Shown here: positions 26,482 through 35,654 of the stretch, one piece after another
How the letters are laid out: the number at the start of each line of letters is the position of its first letter
Numbering within the stretch: position 1 is the stretch's first letter
NCBI RefSeq assembly: GCF_028596025.1
Contig: NZ_CP117167.1
Coordinates: forward strand, 1,550,001-1,614,000
Direction of reading: 5' to 3'
Length of the DNA stretch: 64,000 nucleotides
Source: Mucilaginibacter jinjuensis
Lineage (GTDB): Bacteria > Bacteroidota > Bacteroidia > Sphingobacteriales > Sphingobacteriaceae
The notes under the pieces: model-generated
What the model was told of the DNA's origin: nothing
Databases searched by the model: none
The model's input: only the letters and a program-made list of their open reading frames with translations
Position numbers and translations under genes: made by a program

Positions 26482-28242
26482 TCAACTCGCCCTCTTCCCC
26501 TGCAACAGCATATCCATCGCATCATTTAAGGATCCTGCCCTAATTACCTCGCCCGAGTTCACAAAGTAAATTTCATCCGCATTTTCAATGGTGTTCAAGC
26601 GGTGGGCTATGATTACGCGGGTTGTTGTGGCGGGCAGGTTATTCAGGATGTCGCTCAATAGCTTTTCTGTAATGGTATCTATGTTAGCCGTTGCTTCATC
26701 CAAAATCAATATCTGCGGGTTGCGCAATACGGCACGCATAAAGGCAATCAATTGTTTCTGACCCAGGCTGATGCTATCACCACCAGAAATGATCGGGGTT
26801 TCGAGACCGCTTTCAAATATAGCCAGCAGGTTGCCGAGGTTGGCATCTTTAATTACCGTTTCCAGTTGTTCGTTGGTATAGTCTTTATACAAGTCGTTGC
26901 CATACAAAATATTGTCTTTTACGGTACCGGTGAACAAGAAAGGCTCCTGCAAAATAAAGCCGATCTTTTGGCTGCGTTCTTCAGAAGTATAAGTGCGAAT
27001 GTCTTTGCCATCCAGCAATACCAAGCCTTTTGACGGATCGTACAAACGGGCAATTAACGATGCCGTGGTTGTTTTACCACCACCTGTAGGGCCAACCAAT
27101 GCGTAAGTTTTACCCTGCTCCAGCTTAAAGCTGATATTGTGCAAGATCTCCCGGCTTTCGTCATAACCAAAGTGTACATTCCTAAATTCCAATAATGTGG
27201 CAGATGGTTCTGTGATGCCCTCAGCAATTAAAGGCAAATCAGTTTCGAGGGATAAGATCTGCGAAATCCTGTCCCAACCTGCCATCGCTACCTGGAAGTT
27301 AGTCCACAGGGCTGCTAACTGGCGCAGTGGGTTATAAAAGTTGGTGGCGTACGATAAATAACTCACCAGTAAACCGATAGAAAACTCGCCGATCGAGATC
27401 AGGTAAATACCAAACGACAGCACAATTAATTGCGCAATACTGGCAAACAAGCCATATACAGGCACAAACACGTTATTGGCTAACCCTGCGCCAATGGCGG
27501 TTCTGTAATTTTCGCGGTTAGCTATATCAAAACGCTTGCGGAAATAATCGCGGCGATTAAAGGCAATGATCACCTTAAAGTTATTGAGGCTTTCCTGTAT
27601 CTCGGCACTCATGCCACCCACGCTTTTTAAGTTGAGGGCATTGGTGCGTTTAATCCATGGTGATAGGATCAGCGTTAGGAAAAGGATCACCAGGGCAGGG
27701 CATAGGGCTGCTGCACCCAATTTAATATTGATCAACAGCAAAAATATTCCCGCACCAATCATGGTAGAGATATTGCCGATAAACTGCATCAGTGATTGCG
27801 AGAAAAACTGGTTGAGTTTATCGGTATCGTTGTTTACACGTGAAATCAGGTCGCCTGCCTTGTTCTGGTTAAAGAAACCTACCGGCAATTGCTGTAGCTT
27901 ATTGAAGATAGAATTGCGGAGTGTAAACAGCATACGCTGGCCCACGCCACCCATCAATGTGGTTTGCTTATAACTGGTAAACAAGGCTACAACGTACATA
28001 CAAAGCAGGATGGCGGCATTGTGCAATACCCCGGTATAATCTTTATGTTGTACATATTTATCAATGGTATGCCCAATAATAAGTGGGCCCAGTAGGTTGA
28101 GCGTAGAGTTGGTTAATATGGCTCCAAGTGCAATCAGTAAGGTGCGCTTCTCGTGCGCTATAAGTTGAAACAGCTTTTTAAGCCCGGCAAACGTTGATGT
28201 TTTTTGCTGCTCTTTGCTGAGTTTGTTTAAATCGTAATTCAT
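26482..28242 (-). CDS. Heterodimeric ABC exporter, catalytically competent half (TMD-NBD)
   Basis: A 586-residue half-transporter with an N-terminal six-helix exporter domain and a C-terminal ATPase. Walker A is GPTGGGKTT, the Walker B is ILILDEATANID with catalytic Glu516, and the H-loop His547 sits in IIAHRLNT. The signature is ISLGQKQ rather than the usual LSGGQ. The partner gene ends 18 bp upstream. In known asymmetric exporters, the competent subunit carries a deviant signature which lines the dead site of its partner, as seen here. The cargo is unknown (drug or lipid type). Confidence 0.93.
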   Translation of the reverse strand: MNYDLNKLSKEQQKTSTFAGLKKLFQLIAHEKRTLLIALGAILTNSTLNLLGPLIIGHTIDKYVQHKDYTGVLHNAAILLCMYVVALFTSYKQTTLMGGVGQRMLFTLRNSIFNKLQQLPVGFFNQNKAGDLISRVNNDTDKLNQFFSQSLMQFIGNISTMIGAGIFLLLINIKLGAAALCPALVILFLTLILSPWIKRTNALNLKSVGGMSAEIQESLNNFKVIIAFNRRDYFRKRFDIANRENYRTAIGAGLANNVFVPVYGLFASIAQLIVLSFGIYLISIGEFSIGLLVSYLSYATNFYNPLRQLAALWTNFQVAMAGWDRISQILSLETDLPLIAEGITEPSATLLEFRNVHFGYDESREILHNISFKLEQGKTYALVGPTGGGKTTTASLIARLYDPSKGLVLLDGKDIRTYTSEERSQKIGFILQEPFLFTGTVKDNILYGNDLYKDYTNEQLETVIKDANLGNLLAIFESGLETPIISGGDSISLGQKQLIAFMRAVLRNPQILILDEATANIDTITEKLLSDILNNLPATTTRVIIAHRLNTIENADEIYFVNSGEVIRAGSLNDAMDMLLQGKRAS

Positions 28243-28260
28243 TTTGTGTTGAGCAGTAAA

Positions 28261-30012
28261 TTAGTGGGTAACGCCGGTTTCGTAATTGCTGGTACTTTGT
28301 TGCGAGTTAAAGATCTGCACGTAATCTGTACTGGTTTTCATCAGCTCATCATGCAGGCCGCTGGCTACAATTTCGCCCTGCATCAGCAGGATGATCTGGT
28401 CGTAATGTTCAACCGAGGCTATCTTCTGGGTAACAGAGATCAGCGTTAGACCCGGGTAGTTTTTCTGGATATTGGTGAGGATCTTTTTCTCGGTATTGTT
28501 ATCAACCCGGGCAGTAAAATCGTCCAGTAATAAAACTTTAGGATTAACGGCTAAGGCACGTGCCAGCATAATGCGCTGCTTTTGCCCGCCTGAAAGGCTC
28601 GAGCCCCGTTCAGATACGATGGTGCTCAACCCATCCGGCAGGTTATTGATAAAATCGCGCAGTTCGGCCGTATCAATGGCTTTTTCCAGCGATTCATCCG
28701 TCACCTTATCATTAAAAGCAATATTTTCCCGAATACTCATGTTGAAAATGATACTATCCTGAAATACAAAGCCAACCTGGCTGTGGAAGTTCTCACTATC
28801 GTAAGAATTGATCGGTTGCCCATCAAATAATATCGAACCGGAACCTGGATTAATTAACCCGGTTAATAAATAAAGTAACTGTGTTTTACCTGCAGCGGTT
28901 GGACCTATAATGGCAATTTTTGATCCTGCCGATACTTTTAGTGATATATCTTTTAGTGCCGGTTTTTGTCCGTAACTAACCGATACATTTTGTAGTTCCA
29001 CATCGCCACGCAGGGTTTCTTTTAATGTTCCACCCTCTGCTACATCTGGTGCGTTTAACACCACATTAATACGTTGGAAGGATGCGGTAGCCTGGGCAAT
29101 AATATTGCTCATAAACCCAATCACAAAAATTGGGAAGATAATGAGCGATAAATAACTGTTAAAGGCGGCAAAGCTACCCAGCGTCATGCTGCCGGTAATT
29201 ACAAAGTGCCCACCCATTACCAAAATGGTTAAAGCCGCCATGTTAGCAGTAAAGGTTACAATAGGGATCAGCCCGGCGAAAAAGCCCAAAATACGCAGCC
29301 CGTAACTTTTAGCTTCGGTATTGGCCTCTAAAAACTTATGATATTCTAGTTGTTGGGAGTTGATTACGCGGATGAGTGCCGCACCTAAAATACTTTCGTT
29401 AATTACCTTGTTTAGCTGGTCGATAACGCCGCGGCTCTTGATAAACAGGGCGCGCACATTCTTCAAAACATAAAAAAATGTACCACCTATGATAGGGATA
29501 ATGGCAATTACCGCCAGCCCTAACTTCCAGTTGATAGTAAGCAGCAGGATGCTACCGCCTATAATAATAAAGAAAGACGATACCAAAGATACCAGTGCCT
29601 GCGATACGAAGAGCTTGATCGAATCTACATCCGCAGTTAAGTTAGTTAGCAGTTTTGATGGGTTAACCTGCTCAATAAAAGCGTGGCTTTGGCGTGATAT
29701 TTTGTCGGATAAGCGCTGTCTTAAATCTCGTGCCACTCGTTCAGAGGCATAGGTTTGGATCACCGTTTGCAGATAGCCGAAAATGAAGATGAGCAATACG
29801 GCCAGCGAAAACTTTTTGATCAGCGTGTCGAATACAAATACTTTCTTCGTATAATCATCAATACCTCCGGCAATAATTTTAGGCAGCCAAAGGTTAATGC
29901 CATTACTTAGCAAGGCAAAAAGCAGGAGCAGCACAACCAGGCCCATATAAGGTTTCAGGATACTAAAAACACCGGGTGGTTTGGCGGCTGGCTTAGGGGT
30001 ACTTGTTTGCAT
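28261..30012 (-). CDS. Heterodimeric ABC exporter, degenerate-ATPase half (TMD-NBD)
   Basis: A 583-residue half-transporter, upstream partner of the previous gene. Walker A (GPTAAGKTQ) and signature (LSGGQKQ) look canonical. The Walker B ends VLLLDDF, with Asp498 in place of the catalytic Glu, and the H-loop His is replaced by Gln529 in SVTQKIAS. It should therefore bind but barely hydrolyse ATP at its own Walker site. This matches known asymmetric exporters such as TM287/288. The start ATG is at 30012, and a 280-bp intergenic region separates it from the divergent DUF2130 gene. Confidence 0.93.
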   Translation of the reverse strand: MQTSTPKPAAKPPGVFSILKPYMGLVVLLLLFALLSNGINLWLPKIIAGGIDDYTKKVFVFDTLIKKFSLAVLLIFIFGYLQTVIQTYASERVARDLRQRLSDKISRQSHAFIEQVNPSKLLTNLTADVDSIKLFVSQALVSLVSSFFIIIGGSILLLTINWKLGLAVIAIIPIIGGTFFYVLKNVRALFIKSRGVIDQLNKVINESILGAALIRVINSQQLEYHKFLEANTEAKSYGLRILGFFAGLIPIVTFTANMAALTILVMGGHFVITGSMTLGSFAAFNSYLSLIIFPIFVIGFMSNIIAQATASFQRINVVLNAPDVAEGGTLKETLRGDVELQNVSVSYGQKPALKDISLKVSAGSKIAIIGPTAAGKTQLLYLLTGLINPGSGSILFDGQPINSYDSENFHSQVGFVFQDSIIFNMSIRENIAFNDKVTDESLEKAIDTAELRDFINNLPDGLSTIVSERGSSLSGGQKQRIMLARALAVNPKVLLLDDFTARVDNNTEKKILTNIQKNYPGLTLISVTQKIASVEHYDQIILLMQGEIVASGLHDELMKTSTDYVQIFNSQQSTSNYETGVTH

Positions 30013-30292
30013 GTGGTATTACTTTATTGGTAATGACGATTGAGGCCGTGAAAGATTTTAAACCCCTAAAATAAAAATCAGAACCCAGTCCCCGAAACTA
30101 ATTATTTTATTGAAGGCGGTTGGCCGGTTTTTAAAGCTTTACGTATCAATGAAATTACCACAAGTTGAGGTTTTTCATTGGTTATTTTGACAGCCATTCA
30201 ACACACCTCAAAATGAAAATTGCTAAAAATATTAACAAAACCGCTATCTTTAAACCTGTAAAATATCAGTATCCAAAAGCTTATTTTAAATC

Positions 30293-31546
30293 ATGGCAAC
30301 AGAAGTAAAGTGTCCGAGTTGTGGTCATCCATTTCCGATTGAGGAAGTGATGACCGAGGAGTATAGAAAGCAGCTTCGTGTTAAAATGCAGGAATATACC
30401 CGGCAAAAAGAAGACGAATACCGTAAAAAGGAGGAAGACTTTAATGCCCGCCAGCACGAGCAGCAATTGAAATTCGACCAGCGTTTACTGGACGAGAAAA
30501 AGCAATTGCAATTAACCCTCGAAGAAAACCTGCGCCGTACCATTGCCGCCGATTTTGAAAACCAGATGCTGATGCTGCAAAGCAACGCCAAGGATACTGA
30601 AGAGAAACTAAAAGCCAGCCGTTTAAAAGAACTCGAGTTTTTGCAGAAGGAACAAGCCCTGAAGCAAAAAGAAGAAGATATGCAGCTGGAAATGCAGCGC
30701 AAGTTGCAGGAGCAGCGTAATGATTTGGTAGAGCAGATCCGCAAGCAAGAGGCGGATAAGCATACTATAAAAGATACCGAAACCCAGTTGCGTATGAAAG
30801 AACTGGAAATGCAGCTGGAGCAACAAAAAAAGCTGGCCGAAGAAATGAAGCGTAAAGCCGAACAAGGCTCTATGCAATTACAGGGCGAAGCGCAGGAACT
30901 GGTATTGGAAGAATTATTGCGTACCCATTTTCCGTTTGATATGATAGGAGAGGTGGGCAAGGGCGTACGTGGTGCCGATTGTATCCAAACCGTGCGTAAC
31001 CAATTTGGACAAGAGTGCGGTCGTATTATTTACGAGAGCAAGCGTACCAAAGATTTTGGCGGCGACTGGATAGAAAAACTGAAAAAAGATAAGCGTAGCA
31101 CAGGTGCAGAAGTGGCTGTAATTGTGACCCAATGCTACCCTAAAGGTATGGATTGCTTTGGTGAAAAGGACGGCGTTTGGATTTGCTCTTTCGACGAGGT
31201 TAAAGCTGTGGCTTATATTCTGCGCGATTTTGTGATCAAGCTTTCGGATGAGGTGCGCAAGCATGATAACAAAGGTGATAAAATGCATTTGTTGTATGAT
31301 TTCCTGACCAGCAATGAGTTCTCTGAACAATGGAAAGCCATTCGCGAAGGTTTTATGAGCATGCGTATGTCGATCCTCAAAGAACGCGAAGCGATGGAAA
31401 AACTCTGGAAAAGCCGTGAAAAACAACTGGAGAAAGTGTTGTTAAGCGCAGCTCATATCAAAGGCTCGATAGAAGGTATTGCCGGTAGCGATAATATCCA
31501 GTTAAGCTTAACGGACGATGAGGATGAAGCAATAATGATTGATTAG
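30293..31546 (+). CDS. DUF2130 coiled-coil protein with PD-(D/E)XK-like motif
   Basis: A 417-residue protein. The N-terminus has CPSCGHPF (Cys7, Cys10), half of a zinc ribbon. Residues about 25-200 are a long, highly charged coiled coil. The DUF2130 domain (about 200-375) contains GADCIQTV with Asp229 followed by IIYESKRT with Glu248 and Lys250, preceded by Glu204/206 in a helix. This matches the E...D...ExK order of restriction-endonuclease-like nucleases. Nuclease activity is my inference. The C-terminal tail is acidic. It is divergent from the exporter genes. Confidence 0.85.
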   Translation: MATEVKCPSCGHPFPIEEVMTEEYRKQLRVKMQEYTRQKEDEYRKKEEDFNARQHEQQLKFDQRLLDEKKQLQLTLEENLRRTIAADFENQMLMLQSNAKDTEEKLKASRLKELEFLQKEQALKQKEEDMQLEMQRKLQEQRNDLVEQIRKQEADKHTIKDTETQLRMKELEMQLEQQKKLAEEMKRKAEQGSMQLQGEAQELVLEELLRTHFPFDMIGEVGKGVRGADCIQTVRNQFGQECGRIIYESKRTKDFGGDWIEKLKKDKRSTGAEVAVIVTQCYPKGMDCFGEKDGVWICSFDEVKAVAYILRDFVIKLSDEVRKHDNKGDKMHLLYDFLTSNEFSEQWKAIREGFMSMRMSILKEREAMEKLWKSREKQLEKVLLSAAHIKGSIEGIAGSDNIQLSLTDDEDEAIMID

Positions 31547-31703
31547 GTAAACTAAATCTGTTTTGTAAAATGCAATAAAAGTTTGCCATACTGAAATTTA
31601 GTTAATGTCCTAATTTGATTGTTGAAAATTTCGCAATAGTTAAAATTTGCTTTTAATGATAGTTTAAGGTGCTTAACTTAGTTGATATAAACCTATTATC
31701 AAC

Positions 31704-32120
31704 ATGAAAAAAATCCTTATTCTCTCTGGCATTGCTGCGCTTTGCCTGGTTGGCGAAACCAATGTTTCTTCTGCTTCTAATTCAGTAAAAAGTATTAATG
31801 CAAAACATCTGAAGACTAAAAAATCTAAGCTTGTTTTCGACCAAGTTAATGGCAGTTACTTTAACAGTAACTCTTTCCCCATTACTGTTTTATTTATGCA
31901 ATTCGGGCACCCGCAAACTGTACTTAACATACCTCCGGGTTACAGTTCTGGTACTTATTCAGTTCCGGCCGGTACTTATGATGTTCAGTTTTCATCAAGC
32001 GGGCCTGTTTATTACGAAGTAACAGGGTATGCAAACCAGCAAGGCTCAAATGTTACATTCCCGGGTGTAACATTCTCAAGCAGTAGCCCGGTTACATTTA
32101 CCTGCGATTTACCTCAGTAA
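31704..32120 (+). CDS. Small secreted protein, unknown function
   Basis: A 138-residue protein with a signal peptide (MKKILILSGIAALCLVGE...). The mature part is Ser/Thr/Asn-rich with a beta pattern (YSVPAGTYDVQFSSSGPVYY). No family is recognised. It is followed by a 14-bp-stem bidirectional terminator. Confidence 0.68.
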   Translation: MKKILILSGIAALCLVGETNVSSASNSVKSINAKHLKTKKSKLVFDQVNGSYFNSNSFPITVLFMQFGHPQTVLNIPPGYSSGTYSVPAGTYDVQFSSSGPVYYEVTGYANQQGSNVTFPGVTFSSSSPVTFTCDLPQ

Positions 32121-32134
32121 TTTCTACAAAATCC

Positions 32135-32179
32135 TTAAGCCTGTAGCCGGCATCAAAAAATGACTGGCTACAGGCTTAA
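32135..32179. terminator. Bidirectional intrinsic terminator between convergent genes
   Basis: Perfect 14-bp arms (ttaagcctgtagcc / ggctacaggcttaa, 17-base loop) between the stops of the 31704 and 32186 genes. Confidence 0.8.
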
Positions 32180-32185
32180 TGTATT

Positions 32186-32953
32186 TTATGCCGATTTCAA
32201 ACTCGCATTCGTAGGCTCGTCATGGTGGCTCATTCTTGCTGCTTCAATATGGTAGTATTTGTGCAGGCGACAGATCTTAAATATGGCGGTAAGTACAATT
32301 ACGCCCGTTAGCGGGCCAGCCCAAAAAATCCAATACCCGGTATAATTATTGCTGATAACCGCCGGGCCAAAGCTTCGTGCTGGGTTGGTACTACAGCCAG
32401 AGTAGGCGGTCTCTGCCCAAACCATAAAGCTGTATAAAAAAGGCATAGTAAAAGGTGTGTAATTACGTAGTTTAGGGCTGCCTACAAATACAAATATCAC
32501 CAATATCAAGGCTGCTGTCGTAATCACTTCACCCAAGAAAGCACCCATATTGCCGCCTATGCCGGGGAGGGTATTTCCGTAACCAACGCTTTTGCCTTGT
32601 TGCCCCCATAATAAAAGAGGGATGCAACCTACCACCGCTCCCAGCATCTGGCTAACGATATAACCAACCAATGCATGTGGTTTCATTTTATGCCGAAGCC
32701 AGAAAGCTATGCTTACCGCAGGGTTAATATGTGCGCCGCTAATTTTGCCCACCGGCGATATAGTAACCGCACAGCCCGTACAGCCAAATAGCAATCCGGT
32801 AAGCAAACGCCTGGCCTGCACGGATGGAATATAATGCGCTACGATTGATCCCTGACCCCAATCCAGGATCACAGAACTTAACCCAATGCCTAATAATAAG
32901 GCTGTGCCAATAAACTCTGCTATAAAATTAACGTACAGGGGTTTGGGGTGCAT
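32186..32953 (-). CDS. MIP-family aquaporin
   Basis: A 255-residue channel with six membrane spans and two half-helices carrying NPA boxes: SGAHINPAVSIAF and CSTNPARSFGPAVI. The residue after NPAR is Ser, as in water-selective aquaporins; glycerol facilitators usually have Asp (NPARD). A water channel is therefore more likely, but selectivity was not tested. It is monocistronic, with a 120-bp gap to the next gene that contains an inverted ggacaaaggac-like motif. Confidence 0.88.
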   Translation of the reverse strand: MHPKPLYVNFIAEFIGTALLLGIGLSSVILDWGQGSIVAHYIPSVQARRLLTGLLFGCTGCAVTISPVGKISGAHINPAVSIAFWLRHKMKPHALVGYIVSQMLGAVVGCIPLLLWGQQGKSVGYGNTLPGIGGNMGAFLGEVITTAALILVIFVFVGSPKLRNYTPFTMPFLYSFMVWAETAYSGCSTNPARSFGPAVISNNYTGYWIFWAGPLTGVIVLTAIFKICRLHKYYHIEAARMSHHDEPTNASLKSA

Positions 32954-33072
32954 ATCGGGACTTAAAAGACTTATGGATTAAGGACAAAGGACGAAAGATG
33001 TTTGGCTTAATGTAAAATATAACAGAATCTTAATATCCTTTTTCTTTTGTCCTTTATCTATTATTTGTCCAA

Positions 33073-33471
33073 TTAATATCCGGTCTGTGGTATAGGTTCA
33101 GCTACCATTTCATTTCCGGCCAGGTCATAATAGGTACACATCATTTTTTGAGTATCGATGGTCCATTTTTCTACACCTGCTGCCGCAGCCTGCCTGCAAA
33201 AAGTCATAAAATCTGTTTGGCCTTGCTGGTGTATTTTTATGGTATGCTCAAGATCTGCAGGGGATGATTTTTGAGAGATGGGAAGCAGGTCATACCTGGC
33301 GCCCGAGTCTATTTTAAAATCATTTGCGCCATAATACACGGTACGGCCATCTTCTACAATGTACTCATACCTTAATAAATCTAATTCTTTAATTTCCTGT
33401 ACATACTTTGGGAAATCGGCCCCGGTTTTAACCTTTGCGTGGGCTGCCTTTAGTTGTGCTTCTGTAAACAT
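33073..33471 (-). CDS. DUF1398 family protein
   Basis: A 132-residue cytoplasmic protein starting MFTEAQLKAAHAKVKTGADF and containing DLLRYEYIVEDGRTVYYG and QTDFMTFCRQAAAAGVEKW. This layout is the DUF1398 (YbcV-like) family, for which no function is known. The C-terminal Tyr-rich TYYDLAGNEMVAEPIPQTGY is typical. It is monocistronic. Confidence 0.85.
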   Translation of the reverse strand: MFTEAQLKAAHAKVKTGADFPKYVQEIKELDLLRYEYIVEDGRTVYYGANDFKIDSGARYDLLPISQKSSPADLEHTIKIHQQGQTDFMTFCRQAAAAGVEKWTIDTQKMMCTYYDLAGNEMVAEPIPQTGY

Positions 33472-33592
33472 ATTTTTCTGCTTTGAATGTACATCAAAAA
33501 TGGGTCATTTCACCCTGCGGTAACTTGTTCTTATTGAGATATTTGTTTGTAAATTTATTAAGAGTTTAACCAATTAAATAGACCTTACAGTT

Positions 33593-34774
33593 ATGGCAAC
33601 AAAAACACTGACCCCAGCACAGAAAACTGCCTATAAAAACCTGAACATCGACCCTAAAAATCGAATCATCGTTAGCTTAGATGGTGGTGGCATCAGGGGG
33701 ATCCTGACCTTGCAATTGCTTAAAAAAATAGAGGAAATTGCAGGAATACCTTTAAACCAATTTTGCGATCTTTTTGCCGGTACCTCAACCGGGGGCATTA
33801 TTGCGGGTTTATTGGCCAGCGGCCATACGGCGGTAGAAATTGAGAAGCTTTATATTCAGCTGGTATCTAAAGTGTTTCTGAAGCGTGGCTTTTTAGGAAA
33901 CCGGTTTTTAAACCCGCCCGCTTATGATAAAAAGAATTACCGCGAAGCCTTAAAGCTGGTTTTGGGAGATGATACCCTAAAGGATGTGTGTATTAAAAAT
34001 GATGTCGACGTTTTTATAACTTCTAAGGATCTGACAGATAATGAAGAAACCTATTTTACCTGTTTTAATACAACAGAGGTAAAAGGTACTTACCAGGATG
34101 CCCTACTGAGAACTGTTTTGGAAGCCACTATGAGTGCGCCAACCTACTTTAGCCCCTTGGAAAGGTTTGTAGATGGCGGTACTACAACTTATAACAACCC
34201 ATCGCTGGCTGCCATTATGGAAGCCGTTAATTATGACGGTACAGGTAAATACAGCCTGCCCAATATTACCATGTTTAGTTTGGGGACGGGCAAGCTGGTT
34301 AAATCTGTACAGCCACAGCAAGCAGCCCATCCAGATGGGCCGGATGTTTACTTCTGGCTGAACTATGTGATGGACGAATCGAGCCAGGATGCCAGTACCA
34401 TGCAGGTAGACTTATTCAGGGCAGGGATTATTAAACTGGATTACCGGAGGTTTCAGATCTCATTTGATACAGCAGCCATACAAAAACTGCCCAACCTGGA
34501 TATATCGGCCCTGCATTTTACCAATGCCGATAGCCTGCACAGTTTAACAGACGATGATTTAAACGTGCAAATGGATGATGTAAGCAAATTTGATTTGATG
34601 AAGGCCATAGGTGAGGCAATGACCGAATATATTATGGATGACTGTAAATTTCAGCGCGATTTGAATAAGACCCCAAGTTTAAGAGATGAACTGGTTACGG
34701 CGTTTAACAGCGTAGGCACCATTAAAGCAAATGTTACCAATGCCGGATGGATTGATGGCCAACCTTCGAGTTAA
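33593..34774 (+). CDS. Patatin-like phospholipase
   Basis: A 393-residue protein with the patatin catalytic layout: oxyanion loop DGGGIRG (30-36), nucleophile elbow GTSTG with Ser65, and catalytic Asp194 in FVDGGTTTYNNP. A Ser-Asp dyad acts on acyl esters, usually phospholipid or lipid. It resembles CapV-type bacterial patatins in domain layout, but no cyclic-nucleotide synthase (CD-NTase) is encoded beside it, so an immune role is not supported. It is monocistronic with no signal peptide. Confidence 0.88.
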   Translation: MATKTLTPAQKTAYKNLNIDPKNRIIVSLDGGGIRGILTLQLLKKIEEIAGIPLNQFCDLFAGTSTGGIIAGLLASGHTAVEIEKLYIQLVSKVFLKRGFLGNRFLNPPAYDKKNYREALKLVLGDDTLKDVCIKNDVDVFITSKDLTDNEETYFTCFNTTEVKGTYQDALLRTVLEATMSAPTYFSPLERFVDGGTTTYNNPSLAAIMEAVNYDGTGKYSLPNITMFSLGTGKLVKSVQPQQAAHPDGPDVYFWLNYVMDESSQDASTMQVDLFRAGIIKLDYRRFQISFDTAAIQKLPNLDISALHFTNADSLHSLTDDDLNVQMDDVSKFDLMKAIGEAMTEYIMDDCKFQRDLNKTPSLRDELVTAFNSVGTIKANVTNAGWIDGQPSS

Positions 34775-34905
34775 AGCATAGGAGGTGGCGGAAAGAGGTA
34801 GATTGAATGTGTATATGCACAGAATTGTTACTGATGGATACTTTATTGCAGATAAACCATTGCTGCATTTAAGTATCAAACTATCATTAACTTAAAATCT
34901 ACCTT

Positions 34906-35235
34906 ATGAAAAATTTAAAAATGCAATTCGCAGCGGGGCTGTTTGCGGTTGTCCTGTTGGCCTCATGCGCCACTACTTCTTACATCGGCGATACACTAAC
35001 ACCATCAGAAAAGATCGATGTTTACTATGCTGCCCGCGACGTTAAACGTGAGTATAAAGTAATAGGGCATATTTCGGCAGCAACCGGCACAAGTGAAAAT
35101 GATGCAAAAGCAAAAATTGTTGAGAAAGCGAAAGCCGTTGGCGCAGACGGAGTGATAATCCTGGGGCTCGATTTTACAGGTGGCAAGGATTCTACACCTT
35201 TTGAAAAAGCGGATGCCATAAAGTATAATAACTAA
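34906..35235 (+). CDS. Small lipoprotein, unknown
   Basis: A 109-residue protein with a lipoprotein signal (lipobox LASC). The domain about 25-105 (DVKREYKVIGHISAATGTSE, KAKAVGADGVIILGLDFTG) resembles small Bacteroidota lipoproteins with a YbjQ-type or similar alpha-beta fold. It is followed by a rho-independent terminator. Its function is unknown. Confidence 0.78.
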   Translation: MKNLKMQFAAGLFAVVLLASCATTSYIGDTLTPSEKIDVYYAARDVKREYKVIGHISAATGTSENDAKAKIVEKAKAVGADGVIILGLDFTGGKDSTPFEKADAIKYNN

Positions 35236-35253
35236 TGTATTTGTAAAAGAAAA

Positions 35254-35279
35254 GGGCCGTTAATAGACGGCCCTTTTTT
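35254..35279 (+). terminator. Intrinsic terminator
   Basis: Stem gggccgt / acggccc then TTTTTT, 18 bp after the lipoprotein stop. The next gene converges on it, so it may serve both. Confidence 0.9.
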
Positions 35280-35286
35280 GGGAATC

Positions 35287-35577
35287 CTATTTAAGAAAAT
35301 GTAGCACCAACTGCGCCCACTCATCATCCAATGATAGTTCGGGGCGGGTTTTATGCGCTTTGTTATACCAGTAATCGGCATTCCATATATCGCCTTCTTT
35401 GCGGTGCAAATAGGCGTGTACCCATGCCGATGACAGATCGCTCAACTGATCAACTTGCGCATGTGCCTTATGCCAGTCTCCTTTAGCATCATACCAAAGG
35501 CTTTTTAACTGCACAGAAAGCTCCTTGGCCGGCTGGTCGAGTTTTAATGATGCTTTAAAATCTGCCAGCGTTTTCAT
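35287..35577 (-). CDS. Conserved small protein, unknown
   Basis: From ATG at 35577 the protein begins MKTLADFKASLKLDQPAKE and is about 96 residues with many Trp and His (SLWYDAKGDWHKAHAQVDQL, DADYWYNKAHK-like). A start at 35610 would add 11 residues with no ribosome-site support. Helical, TPR-like spacing can be seen but no domain is certain. It converges on the lipoprotein gene. Confidence 0.7.
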   Translation of the reverse strand: MKTLADFKASLKLDQPAKELSVQLKSLWYDAKGDWHKAHAQVDQLSDLSSAWVHAYLHRKEGDIWNADYWYNKAHKTRPELSLDDEWAQLVLHFLK

Positions 35578-35654
35578 GATTATATTGATTTTGTTATAAA
35601 AACAATGCAATATAAAAGGCTTTTACCAAACTTTCTAAACCAAGGGCTCCCGGC

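Noticed and set aside
30325-30960. 211-residue leftward frame rich in Ser and Cys
   Set aside because: It is antisense to the DUF2130 coiled coil; the Ser/Cys/Phe-rich composition is the mirror of Lys/Glu/Gln codons.
33593-34774. CBASS defence locus around the patatin
   Set aside because: No CD-NTase, Cap2/Cap3 or other CBASS component is encoded within several kilobases.
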